NCBI GenBank assembly: GCA_013397455.1 | Contig: VYZB01000281.1 | Location: 372,001 to 436,000 of the forward strand | Direction of reading: 5' to 3' | DNA: 64,000 nucleotides | Source: Crotophaga sulcirostris | Taxonomy: Eukaryota > Chordata > Aves > Cuculiformes > Crotophagidae | In this document: positions 1 through 14,747 of the stretch, one piece after another | Numbering within the stretch: position 1 is the first letter of the stretch | How the letters are laid out: every line of letters begins with the position of its first letter | Translations under genes and position numbers: made by a program | The notes under the pieces: generated by a model | What the model was told of the DNA's origin: nothing | What the model saw: only the letters and a program-made list of their open reading frames with translations | Database searches by the model: none

Positions 1-355
1 CAGGTCATGGGTAGAAAAGGGGAGAGGACAGACCTTGTGTCTAATACTGGTCACACCCTGCTTGTGAACCACCTGTGGTCCTGGGGCAATCCCTGGGAAG
101 GAAATGCTACTACAAGGAATCAGCAGAGCTGCCAGGATCACGAGTACCCCAAAACTCTAAAGGAAAGCTATTTTAGGCATTGCCTGTAGCCAAAGAACTG
201 ACAGAAACAGGCATCAGTGTATACACAGTCCAAGCTTACTGATGGGTTAAACATGCTCAGAGGTCTACTTGCTGTACACAGTAAGGATGGAACCTCCTGG
301 GTCCACCAGCTCTGCTGTGAACCAGGGAACAGCACGACTCTTAGCTGTCAATCAA

Positions 356-419
356 ACTGGAGGGTTGGAACTAGATGATCTTTAAGGTCCCTTCCAACCC
401 AAACCATTCTACGATTCTG
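356..419 (+). mobile_element. CR1 LINE terminal fragment (intron 7)
   Basis: About 64 bp of CR1 end: GTTGGAACTAGATGATC, TTTAAGGTCCCTTCC and CCATTCTACGATTCTG. Only the extreme 3' end is present. Confidence 0.85.
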
Positions 420-3400
420 AACTGGTTGCTATCCGGAAGCGATCTGATGGCAAATGACTAAACTGTTCTCAGTCCTGTCCTAGTAAGTACATAACTGCAC
501 TGCAGTGGATCCCTCAGCAACACTTGGGAGATTTCACCTCCCCCAAATCTGAATTCAAACTATGCTGTCAGCACACTGTTGGCAAGGAAAATGGAAGCTG
601 ACAAGCAGTTGCATGAAGAAAAGCTCCTTTTCATTCTGCCCTGCAATTCCACCAGTGCTCACTGAGAAGATCAAGCAGTCACTGGCACTGTAAAGCATCC
701 TCTTCACAGTGCTGGGCAGAACAGCTTTGGCACACAGTGCTCACTCCAGGACAGACACCCAAAGCGCAAAGTCCTTCAGCTGCCACTCTGACAAATTCGA
801 ATGAAATCCTTCCTCTGCAATAGCCTAGATCAGGAAAATCCATACAAGCCCCCAGAGAAAGAAAATGTGATGCTGCGTGTCAGAGGAAGAAAAGATGCTG
901 TGTGTCAGCATTTACATTTCCTTTGAATCACAGGGAATGTCTGCTTTTCCCTGGCACAGCAGCCTTGAATCACAGCACCACCCAAAGAGAGCTTTGGATT
1001 CAGATCGTGACTTTCACTGAGCACTTGAAGTAAACAGAAACAAGCACAGAGAGCTAGAAAAGCAGCTGAATTTGCACCTTCCAGGACGTTTGCAACGATG
1101 CAGCATAGCTTCTGCATTTATTCATGTTCCTTCAGATGTGCGCTTTCTCCAGCTGGAATCAATACAAAATGCTGAACATGATATAAGGCACATTGGTATT
1201 TCCTCATAAAAGATACATTTCACTGCTTCCCAGTGAGTTTTAAGCACCCAAAAGCCTACTATCAAACCAACCCAAACAGTTACAGATGTAACTTAAGAAG
1301 CCTCTGCGGGCTCAGGACAGGCTTTGAGTGCAGCCTGCCTGTGCACCTGCAGGATGAACCCAGACACACCTTGCTAACAGCAGGTGTGCTGGTCCAGAGG
1401 CTGCTAGGGAACACGGTGCCCAAATTAGTGACCAGAGCTTGCTGCCCTGCTACTACACAAGGTCTGTCTTCTCCAGGAAAACTAATATTGCTAGTAGACC
1501 CCAATTTCAGGAAAACTGATGTTCAGTTGATTTCACAGCACAAAGTGAGAAGGGCAACACAGCCACATCTGGAACTGCAAATTAAATGTGCCCGTGACTG
1601 TTCTCACTGAGCCCAGCTGGCACAGCACACCTCACATCCATACTATTAAACTCTTTCATCCTCAGAATGGCAGTTTCTCCAAACTGCCTCCTGGTGATCT
1701 TTGGCTTGCGCCAGCCTCTGAAGTTCACCCAAGTTTGGGAGAAGTTTGGCTGGCTGGCCTTGCAGCCCTCTCTCATCTCTGCTCCACAAAGACCTGACTC
1801 TTTCTTCCAGGTCCCAGCTGCGCAATCGTGACTGAGATTGCCAAGGCCACTGCAAAGTCATGCAAAAGAGCTGTGTGTAAATCTATAGAAAGGCAAGAAA
1901 TGTAAAACTGCAGACAGACAGAGGACTGTTGAGATGGGGGATGTTGGTAGCTCAAGGTTTTAAGAGGGAAAACAACATAATGAAATGATATGAAATCCAA
2001 AAGCAAAAACTGTGAGTTTAGTAGGCACTGTGTGAGAGTCAACAGCTGGGTCATCTCTGTGCCAGTGTTGATGTTACTGGTGGAAGATGGCAACAACAAC
2101 CCAACTTAGGGAGGTGCAGAGGCTGATCCTTCTCTCATTGGTGCTTGCCTGGCCAGGAAAGTCTCTTTTTTTTTCTTCTCTGAGGTGGTGAGTACTAATT
2201 GCTCAAGCCTAGTCAAATCTCAGCTATTTTTTTTGCTTATTAGCCAGTAAATAATTGCTTAACTCTCTCAATATGCATATATTTTGCTGGAAGAGTATCT
2301 TCATGGATGACTAAAGATGCTCAAACAGACTCACTCAAAAGTGGGATGGTAACAGCCTGCACTGAAGCTATGCCTGTATCTTGCAATGAAGGTGCCTCAG
2401 TGCTTGGGAACACTCCTTAGGACTGCATCATCTAACCACAGAGATGCAGCCTTTGTGTCATCTCCACACACAAACCAGATTTGTTTGCCCTCTGGGTAGT
2501 CATTCATGCTTTACTTCAATGACCTGGGCTCAGTTATCAGTTGACCTATGTGTGTTGTAGAAGATAGAGTTTCTTTGCAAGGGAAAACTGCTGAAGACAC
2601 GTCACCAAAGCACTGAAACCAGCATCTTGCAAAGCACACCTTTATGCTTAAGCACATGAGAATCTTTCACTGACAGGAAAAATAGTTTCCTTGCTGGAAT
2701 TATGCACAGTCACATGCCTACACTGGATCCACTAGACTGGTTCTGACCTTATCCAGGCAGGGAGGGTCCTGAGTTACACACCAAAAGTGCCTCTCTCAAT
2801 TTTGATTTGAGCCATGATTACCAAGATGCTGAGCACATGAGCTCAGGCACATCCCAACACAGGATACAGCTGCCAGAGCCAGGCTGATCCCTCTGTCCTG
2901 TACTGAGCTCAGATTGTCTCCACTTAGCACAAGAGAGCTGTGATGCATTTTGAGGCAGAGATCTACCTAGCATAAGCAGATTCTCAGTTAAACCATGGGA
3001 CATTTAACAATTGAATTCATATTTCCCCCTAAATTACACCCATCATTCTTACAAAAAATGCTGTTCTCATCTCTACCTTTCCCACTCTGGTTGTATACTA
3101 ATGCTGGGCACTTCTATTATCCTCAAAACAGGTCAGCTCTTTTTCTGAATTATTGATTTCTTTTATGTTTTTTTCTGAAAGCAGCAACCACAGCCCTACA
3201 CTGTGGCTCCCTTGGTACTTAAGACCAGAGCACAGGATTAGAGGAGCATGACTTCTGTAGGGAAACACCATACGTTTCCAGCTTCACAGCCCCTTGTAAT
3301 ATTTTCCAAATGCTCCCCACCTTGTTAAGGAAAATGAAAGCTTTAAGTTACTCTAAAGGCATTGCAAGGCCTTTTGGTTTCAGCTGAGTCTTATTCACTT

Positions 3401-3844
3401 TGCAACTCTGTTTTATACTCTGCCAGCCTGCATGTAATAAAAATCAGGGAGCAATTTCAGTTTTAAGTTTCATTTGCCACATGTGATTCCATTTACTGAC
3501 TAAATCACAAACCTCTCTGAGTTTCTTTTGTTCTCTACAGGTTGTTTATTGCTCCCTGTCGTTTTACACAATCACAGATTTTTAATAAGTTACACATTTC
3601 CATCTTTCCCAAGAAAGCTAAGAGAGAAGTCAAGGGTTTACTGAACATCTTTCCTAATTGCTACAATCTCTATCAACACACTTATCAATCAACACACATT
3701 AACCTGAAAAAAAAATATAGTAAAGAAAAAAAAATCATATCACACGCAAACTTGCCATGTCTATCAGTATAGACATAGATTCTACCATGGATCGGATTCT
3801 AAAAGTCTTTTCTGGGTGCCTGGTAGTTAGCTTCTACTTTTGCT

Positions 3845-3918
3845 CTGCTCCCTTCTCTCTGTGTCCCTGCTCCCTTCTCTCTGTGTCCCTGCTCCCTTCT
3901 CTCTGTGTCCCTGCTCCC
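3845..3918. repeat. 22-bp tandem repeat, 3.4 copies
   Basis: The 22-bp unit CTGCTCCCTTCTCTC TGTGTCC occurs three times without change (3845-3866, 3867-3888, 3889-3910) plus eight further bases. The perfect copies suggest a recent or still changing array. It is pyrimidine-rich on the plus strand and lies in intron 7. Confidence 0.97.
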
Positions 3919-6449
3919 ACAAGGAAAGGACTGACTTTGCCTAAGATATACCAAGTTACCGCCGAGTCACACTGCTGGGCTGCTTATGCCCTAGGCCAGC
4001 TGGTCTCTAACAGTTTTTAAACCAATTCTAATAGGTCCTGCAGATAGTGCATATGTCCTGCTTTTCCATTTCTGATCACAATTCATGCAGTCAGAGACAG
4101 GTAATCCCATTATCTGATTTGATGATGCCAGTTTTGTATCACTGTTAACGAATCCCTGCTGCCATTTCAGGACATAATCCTGATTTACTGTAGTATTTGT
4201 CATTGCTTTAACAGAACCTGGTTGGATTAAGAAAAAAGGCTAAGACATTCACACAGATAAACTGAACATCCATAGTTATAAATGCTGAAATTAAATAAAC
4301 AGACTGAAATACCAAAAAGTTTTGAAGGGAACATAAAGCTTCATAATGCAGGACCTAAATCAACTCTTAACAAAAGGGATGAAATTCTCCTCCTGGCCAG
4401 ACCACAACATAAACATCTACTGCAGTATGGCTTGCCTCTTCTTCAGCAGCTGGTGGTGGTCACTTCTGGAGATAAGCTACTCGAGCAGATGGATTGTGTG
4501 ATCTGGAATGGGAATGACTGTGGCCCATCATGGGTAAAATTCAGATAGGCCATAGCCGCAAAAAATCCTGGTATGGATTCATTTTTACAGTTAACAATGT
4601 AAGCAAATGACTGAGGGCTTCAGCATTACAGACATCAATTTGATTTGTTGACATACAAGTAGCTTGGCCAAGTTTTTCCTGTGTGCTCAAAAATGATACA
4701 AAAGCAGGTCATAACACAAATATATGCTGCAGCAGAGTCTCAATTGTGTCAAGCTTTACACACAACAGTGCTTCCTCGTGTGACAGAAACAAAGAGACAA
4801 CAGCCCAGAGTCCCATTTTCTTTACAGTAAGGTCACAAAGAGCTGCAATTCACATGCCTACAAATATATGTATCCTTTCATTGTGTAAGCAAGCTCCTGC
4901 CAAATTTAAGGTACAGCAAATCACAATATAAAAACTAATACAAATAGAAAAGCTGGTATTGTAAAACCAAGTATGTCAGGCTTAAGAAATTGGAATAATT
5001 TACCTCGAAATTCTCAACGGTCACCCTTCCTTCTTTCTAGGTATTGTAGGAATACCTTTCATACTTCATCTCTTTTAACTGAAGATTGACTGAGTGAATG
5101 CTGTGCTTCTCAGTGGAAATTACTGTGATAGCACAGGTATTCTTTAGTTTTTACTACTAAGTTCTCAGTCCTGTGAAAAAGCATCTTTCCCAGACAGCTT
5201 GGCCTGCAGATCCTTCTTTATAAACAGATCTGTCCTTAAAATAGTTACCAAGAAAGAGGTACATTCTTAAGAAAGCAATAATCACTGCATTACCTGGTCT
5301 GATTAGTCAAAGTCGACCTTAAATACAATATGTGTTGTTGATTACAAATGACTGGAGTTTATCTCTACTAGGACTTTAGGTTGTGGTATCTGATTGCAAA
5401 ACACAGACTTTTTGCAATGAAGATAGCAGAGGTAAGATACGTCTCACTTTCAATTAGCAGCCTAGAAGCCAGCAATCTATCTTAGGCAGCGATTTTAGGA
5501 GGGAACAAATCACCCCCAACAGTGAAGCTCTCTCTCCCCATCTGTTAATGACAGGCCTATACAACCAATTTAGAAGGGATGCCCATCTTTTAGAAGACTA
5601 AAGGTAGGAAAATGAATCCCTTCCTTAGGTTTTGGATGTCAGGAATCAGATGAACAACTAGGCTAGGACAGACTTCTTGGGTTTGTTTTCTTTATGGGAA
5701 AGACACAAATAAATCTTTAAATTATGTGGCTGTAAATTCCTTCATTTTACAAAGGAAAATTGGTTTTATTCTGGCAGATCTGGACGAGACAAAAGTTTAC
5801 TGTGTCCAGGGAAAAACAGTAACCAAATTGTGCTGTTTCCTCAACTTGAGAATTTTATGACAAGAGTGATTTCTTTATAAAAATCAAAATTCCTCCATCT
5901 TTCCTACCAGGGAGGACCACTCAAGTTTTTACCACAGTATTTCTAACTGAGAGCCCACCACTCCACGATCATTAATGCTTTTGATCAATCTACTCTGGAC
6001 ACACTACAACCGTTTGTTACAAGCTGTGGTTAATTAAGGTATTCTTTGTTTAATTTTTTTTCCTTCCAAGCTCCTGTTAAAGATTCTTTCCAGTTTTCTG
6101 TAAGGCATTAAAGCTGATACAAGCAAGAGCTGAGGTATGAAACTCAACAATGGGATGTCTGTACCCATAAAACACATCTCTGTTCCTCACTGCCAGCAGT
6201 GACTGATGACTAAGTTTTTTCTACCAAAGCCTAAAGTCAACTCTCTGCAGCCTGAGTAATCTCCATCACTGGATGCTGCTTTCTCTAAAGCTGTACTGCT
6301 GTCACACCAATTTCTGCAGTGTAGAGACCATGCCCTAACTGAGGCTGCATGGCATCTGTCAGCAGGATCATCCTCTGCTCCACGCAACCTGTAATTACAG
6401 TACTTCTGAAAAGAAGAGAGGATGAAGAAGGACATGGCTCAATACCCAC

Positions 6450-6533
6450 CTGTCTTCTGTACTCCCAAGTGGGGTCATACACCTTCCATCCATTTTCTGG
6501 GAAAACCTCTTTGTACTCAAATGCAAAAAGTGG
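6450..6533 (-). CDS. MTMR2: MTMR2 coding exon 7 (residues 186-213)
   Basis: The acceptor TTTCTTTCAG precedes 28 codons, [18 protein letters not shown] then [10 protein letters not shown], followed by the donor GTGGGT. It lies at the junction between the PH-GRAM domain and the phosphatase domain. Human has WKLYDPLLEYRRQ here; this copy reads V for L and TW for LL. The next exon, encoding GIPNESWR in human, is not visible in the remaining 6.4 kb, so this is the last MTMR2 exon in the window. Confidence 0.96.
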
Positions 6534-9538
<3,005 letters not shown>

Positions 9539-9598
9539 TTACTCTCAAAGAACACCTAGGTCTAAAGACTGAATAGCAAACAAAAGCAGATGGTTTCA

Positions 9599-9703
<105 letters not shown>

Positions 9704-12384
9704 TTAAAAAAAAAAAAAGGTGTTAATTTCACGGATAATTTACAGGAGTAAAATTATGACAGCAACAATACTTGATGGCTCTACTTTTCAGATGATGGAA
9801 TGAAAACCAGGTAATCCAGGGTTCTAGCTTAGGGCTAAAATGAAAGTTTCAGTTCTGTGGAGAAGGTAAGATTTTATGTATAAACTGAACTCCAGGCAAG
9901 TATCATCATCTAAAATCCTACATTTGCACAGAACTGCTACCCCATGTAAAAAAGCCAGAATTTGGCTACAAACTATTTATTCTTACTGAGCAATGCATTG
10001 TCAGTAGCTGAGGACACCATGCACAAAGAGGAAACAATTCCTGCCTGGATGCAGACACTGAAGCGAAGCTCACAACAATCTGCATAAAAGCTAAGGATGG
10101 CCAGTAAGGTGGTTTATGCTACCAAGGACAAAAGGTAGTTCTCCTGTATGTGGTTTTTAAGATGTTTGAGTCCTTCTGCACATCTTTGCATGCAGAGTCA
10201 GCCCTAGGATGAAGGCCCTCATGCTAAAAGCCAGCAGAGCTACAGCAATTTCCAGCAGCCAGGAATCTGTATAGCACCCAACTGCTGGTGATTTTAAGTC
10301 CGAAGTCAGCGATCGAGTTACTCTGCAACAATTCAATTATTTTTGAGCCTGAGTGATGGTGACTCAAAACAGCTCCCTTCTTAAAAGACCTCAAACATTT
10401 CTCACTTGTTCCAGCAAAAGGCAAGTAGTGCTGCTGGTTTTCTACAGCAAACACCTTCCTTAACTGCCCTTCTGTTTTACATCAATTAAAAAGCCAACAT
10501 TTAAGTCTCTCCCTTCCCCCTTGCTGCCCAGCAGTGACCCAGCACGTCTTCTGCCACTGAAGTAGTTGGCTGGCTGTGCTGTGCCAATGGTTTACACTAT
10601 TACCAACAAGTAAGGACACCCCTCAAGCACACAGAGACCCTTTCAAGAAGGGACCCAGTGATCAGAGCTCCCAGATCCATGAAGGAGCCCCCTGGACCAT
10701 TTTAATACCCTCAAGCTTCCAAATCCATTCTGCAAGGGCTACATGAAGTCAGGAGAACAGCTCACCTCCCAGGCAGGTGATAACCAGCATGCACAAGAGA
10801 ATTGAGGCTGCTGGCATCTCAGGATGGGGACCTGAATTTCTTCTGTCTTTATCCCTTAAGATTTAGCCAAGAGGGAAGGAAAGAGGAAGGAAGAGAGACT
10901 GCCTCACTCCAGGGCACTGGCAACTCATATAACTAAATCATCCACATGTCAGCTTTGCTTCTGCATAGTCTTCACTGACTCAAGATATGGATATATGCAT
11001 AAAAACTCAGGAGTGACCAATTCAGAGAAAAATATGTACCACAGAATTTTTGGTTAAAAATAAATACAATAATACTTATATACACACACATATTAGCAAT
11101 ATTTATTCATTTTAATGTACATATGTTTGTTGGAAGGACAATTAAACACCAAATGCCTCTAGCCAGCTCTAATTAAACCAAATGTTTCACTAGTGGCTGG
11201 TTATTAATCATTTCTTTGCAAAGACTTGTTTGACAGAGGTTTGAAAGCAAACTCATGAAGCACAGTAAGAGTGAAGGCAGCCTGCCTGGTTTTTTCACTA
11301 GAGTTCCCATTATTCAAGATGTAATTGCAAAATGTTAAAAGAAAAAATATCCTAAATCTACTAATAAGAGAAGTGTGCATTTACATCTGAAAAGGAACAG
11401 GATTACTAGGTTAAGAGGAAAGGTGCTAGAAAAATGTTTTCCAGGTAAGGAATCCTAGGCATGATCTCAAACACTGGCCTTGCCAGCTTGTAAGCCACAT
11501 CACCTTTCACATTTGCATTTTATTAGCTTGGTTTCCTAAGGAAACAGTTTTACTTAATTACACCACACACTTACCTACACACATGGCTTGTCTGACCTTA
11601 AACCTACCCCAGCTGTATGATTCCAGCAGTCTCTATCTGATAAATAGGGATCTTCAAGGCATTAAATTCCTTCACTGTTTGTGAGAATGAATGCCAGACA
11701 TAAGAAAGGTTGTACTAGTGCTGCTAACAAGGGGAAGTATAATAAGCCCAGCCTTTGACAGCGAATCCTTATGGAAGGAAGATACTGGAAACCAGAATTT
11801 ATTATTTCCTTTGCTTATGGAATTCTTGCTTTTTAAAGGGCAAATCTTACCCCAGGTTATTAGGTTGGCTGAAATAATTTTTCTGACTCTCCGTGTAAAA
11901 CACAGAGAATTACATTTGCCTTGCTTGACACTTATAGTAGGAAATAATTATTGCTGATGAATAATAAAGACTTCCACCTTTAACTTCTTGTTGGACCAGG
12001 CAGCTGCTGTCTGGCCTACTCTGAAAGTCACCCAGTCTCACAGACCTACGTGGCTTATCACATCATTTGCCAATAGACAAAATACTGATAACTCTGATCT
12101 CTTAAACCATTCCCCAGGAACCCTTCAAATCACAGTCTTGCTATCAGAGCTAACTGTGCCTGTGGAGGGAGTTAGATATCAGTCTGCAGCGCATGGCTGG
12201 AGTACGAGTTCAGAGACCTTAGGAAAGGAGTAAAGAAAAGAATTGAACATTGAGGTCAGCAATTTTTGTTTGGTTTTAGTTTTGTTTTTTTTAGTTATTG
12301 CTGTAGTGGAATTTTGGTAGGGTTGGGGTTTTGTTAGGACTGAAGATGTTTTCTTCCATATTATTTTAAGAGGAAGGCAACATG

Positions 12385-12737
12385 AAAAATCTTATTGCTC
12401 TCTACAACTACCTAAAAGGAGGTTGTAGTCAGGTAGGGGTTGATCTCTTCTCTCGGGCAACCAGTGACAGAACAAGAGGACATGGACTCAAGCTTCATCA
12501 GGGGAGGTTTAGGCTTGATATTAGGAAGAAATTCTTCTCTGAAAGGGTGATGGGCCATTGGAATGCGCTGCTTGGGGAGGTGGTGGAGTCGCCATCCCTG
12601 GAGGTGTTTAAGAGGAGACTGGATGAGGCACTCAGTGCCATGGTTCAGATGATGAGTTGGTTTTAGTGATGGGTTATAGGTTGGACTCGATGATCTTGGA
12701 GGTCCTTTCCAACCTTGTCATACTGTGATACTGTGAT
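12385..12737 (+). mobile_element. CR1 LINE 3' fragment (intron 3)
   Basis: A 5'-truncated CR1 starting near CTTATTGCTCTCTACAAC and ending in two ATACTGTG units. The frame at 12382-12666 is a remnant of CR1 ([18 protein letters not shown]), not a host gene. It is the nearest relative in the window of the copy at 54033-54469. A T- and G-rich stretch precedes it. Confidence 0.95.
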
Positions 12738-13143
12738 CTTTCACAGAACATTAAACAAGAAGCTTACTTAAAATTTCAGGTTAGAGTGCATCACCAAACC
12801 TGATGCCTGTCAGAAAGTCGGGGTGGAAAAAAAAAAACAAAACACCCATCTCCATATTACAGCAAGTTCCTTTCAACAGCACTGCATCCCCTCCTGCAGT
12901 TTGCAATAGAAATCTGACACATAATTATGCTGTGTCCACTTGCAAAATTACCCTGTAGCAAGCACAACTTGAAACAGCTGAACCATGCTCTCTCAAGGAG
13001 GCAGCAAAAGCAAAGCTGTACAACCTGCCTCATCACTCATGCTAAGATAAGTTGAATTGCCTTGTGTTTGCTACAGGCCAAAAGGAGACATACAGTTAAC
13101 CTTAGCTCATGTGATGTGCCCACAGAGGTTTGGGGGTTCCCAG

Positions 13144-13536
13144 GGGGTTTGGGGATGATGGGGCAGGACCACATCCATCCTGAACCTCATCTAGGCCACC
13201 TTCTTTGATGTCTTTAACAGACAGGTGAGGGGTTTGGGGGGTCCCTATGGGGTTTCAGGGGTCTCTAGGAGGGAGGTTGGGGGCCTCTGGGGAAGGGGCA
13301 GCCCCATGCTTGTTCTGCACATCAGCTGGGCCGCCTTCCTCCTCCAGTCCCTCGGCCGCTTTAATGGGCAGGTCAGGGGGGTTGGGGGTCCCCAGGCCTG
13401 TTTTGGGGATGCCTGGTTACATTTGGGGAGGGGTTCTCATGTGGTTTTTTGAGGGCCCCATGGGGTTTGGTGATGACAGAGTGGGACCACAGTCATCCTG
13501 AACCTCATCCGGGCCACCTTTCTTGATGTCTTTAAC
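13144..13536 (+). repeat. Exon-like direct repeats in G/T-rich DNA (intron 3)
   Basis: A 75-bp segment at 13144-13218 aligns without gaps to 13462-13536, with about 63 of 75 positions identical by hand. A more diverged relative lies between them (about 13315-13378). The first and middle units end in CAG followed by GTGAGG or GTCAGG, like exon-donor junctions, and the unit frames read like [13 protein letters not shown] and [17 protein letters not shown]; the first has a stop. The surrounding DNA is GGGGTTT-rich. It looks like a fragment of a tandemly arranged multi-exon unit, or a repeat of unknown family. I do not recognise the protein. Confidence 0.6.
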
Positions 13537-13667
13537 TTGATTAATGAAACAACTTGGTTCTCAAATCATCAGCAGTTTGCTGGGTTTGGTCAGTGATTGC
13601 CAAGATATTTTGCTCTATGGATATTCTATGTGGTCAGCAAACAATAAGGAATTTCCTCTTCACATAC

Positions 13668-13743
13668 CCATGTCTTTAATGGTTTCTCCTGGTAGCAAAG
13701 GTGGCTCTTCCATTTCAGCCAATTTATTAGTCTCCCTCAAGAC
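13668..13743 (-). CDS. MTMR2: MTMR2 coding exon 3 (residues 58-82)
   Basis: The acceptor TTTTGCCTAG leads into 25 codons, VLRETNKLAEMEEPPLLPG onward to IKDM, plus one base G of the next codon, then the donor GTATGTG. It matches human VLRESNKLAEMEEPP. The exon enters the PH-GRAM domain. Met68 within LAEMEEP aligns with human Met73, the start of the shorter human isoform made when extra exons are spliced between exons 1 and 2; it could serve the same way here (inference). GT-rich exon-like repeats lie within about 150 bp of its donor side, in intron 3. Confidence 0.95.
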
Positions 13744-14747
13744 CTAGGCAAAACACAGAGGTAGAAAAAGAAATTCATTATACTTTAATAAAGCAAGAAG
13801 TTTACGCTTATCTGCAATGGGTCAACAACATAAAGGACAACAAAGGTACCTTCTAGTGTCTCAGCCTCTGAAAGGTCAACATAAAGCACGTGAAAGACCT
13901 CAGTGTAGTCCTCAAGCATATCACTAGGCTGTGCAAAACAGGTTAAAGCAAGGATATCTTTGATGGAGAGGCTGTGCAAAGCAGCCTGTGTGCTTTGGCA
14001 GCACACTTCCCAGTTGGCTGCCTTTCATGCTCCAACCTTCTCATCCCCAGCCCATCATCACAGGTCAAACTCTCTCAACAGTTACACATCAAAGGGAAGC
14101 AAAGGAATGATCAGTTCCTTTCCCAGCTGAAGTGATCAACTATTACCATGATGCTAACAACTATTAAGTAGAGCAATTTCTAGTTTACACTAAGGAAGGT
14201 TAAAAGGGTCACCTCATCACAGCACTGTCTTCAGTGAGGGTCTGACAACTGCAAAGATCCTGATTCGGCTCAGTAGTAGTGACTTGTTATGAAGGTTATA
14301 TTTTGATAGGTATACAAGGTATACCTATATGAGGTATATTTTCAATTTTTTTTTGGCTGCCAAATGACACTTTCTCCACTTCCCCTCGGGTTAAAGTTAA
14401 ACCACAAGGCATTACTTTTCACCAATATGATTGCATTTACACAAAAGCTTTCACAAGAAGAGTTGCTATCATGAGCAGATGAACATTTCAGGAAAGTATG
14501 GCAACTATGAAAGTATAACCTGAGGTCTAAACCATGGGAAGAACTAAGGGAGAAGAGTGTATCTAAGTGGCCAAGATTAGGGTTAAGACTATGCAGCCAA
14601 ATACAGATGGATTAGTCTGTATCATTGTAATGTAATCAACCATGCCTCAAACCAGCCAAATGACCACAACCACAGCAGCTCAATCTAGTAACACAGATAA
14701 AAAAGACTTTGGTTTTAAAGTTATTGCGTATCCACCTGGTCGAGACT

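Larger units (their letters stand above)
1..6449 (-). other. MTMR2: Part of MTMR2 intron 7
   Basis: Apart from the CR1 tail at 356-419 and the 22-bp array at 3845-3918 I see only unique AT-rich DNA. Open frames of 60-125 codons at 905-2099 overlap each other on both strands and resemble no protein I know. No MTMR2 exon 8 is visible. Confidence 0.8.

Noticed and set aside
1..6449. MTMR2 exon 8 within the left 6.4 kb
   Set aside because: I searched by eye on the minus strand for codons of GIPNESWRITK and ELCDTYPALLVV and saw none.
13225..13501. Two overlapping plus-strand frames in the G/T-rich block as a real gene
   Set aside because: Low-complexity Gly/Pro/Ser reading of G-rich DNA; the first exon-like unit has an in-frame stop. 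Kept only as a repeat finding.
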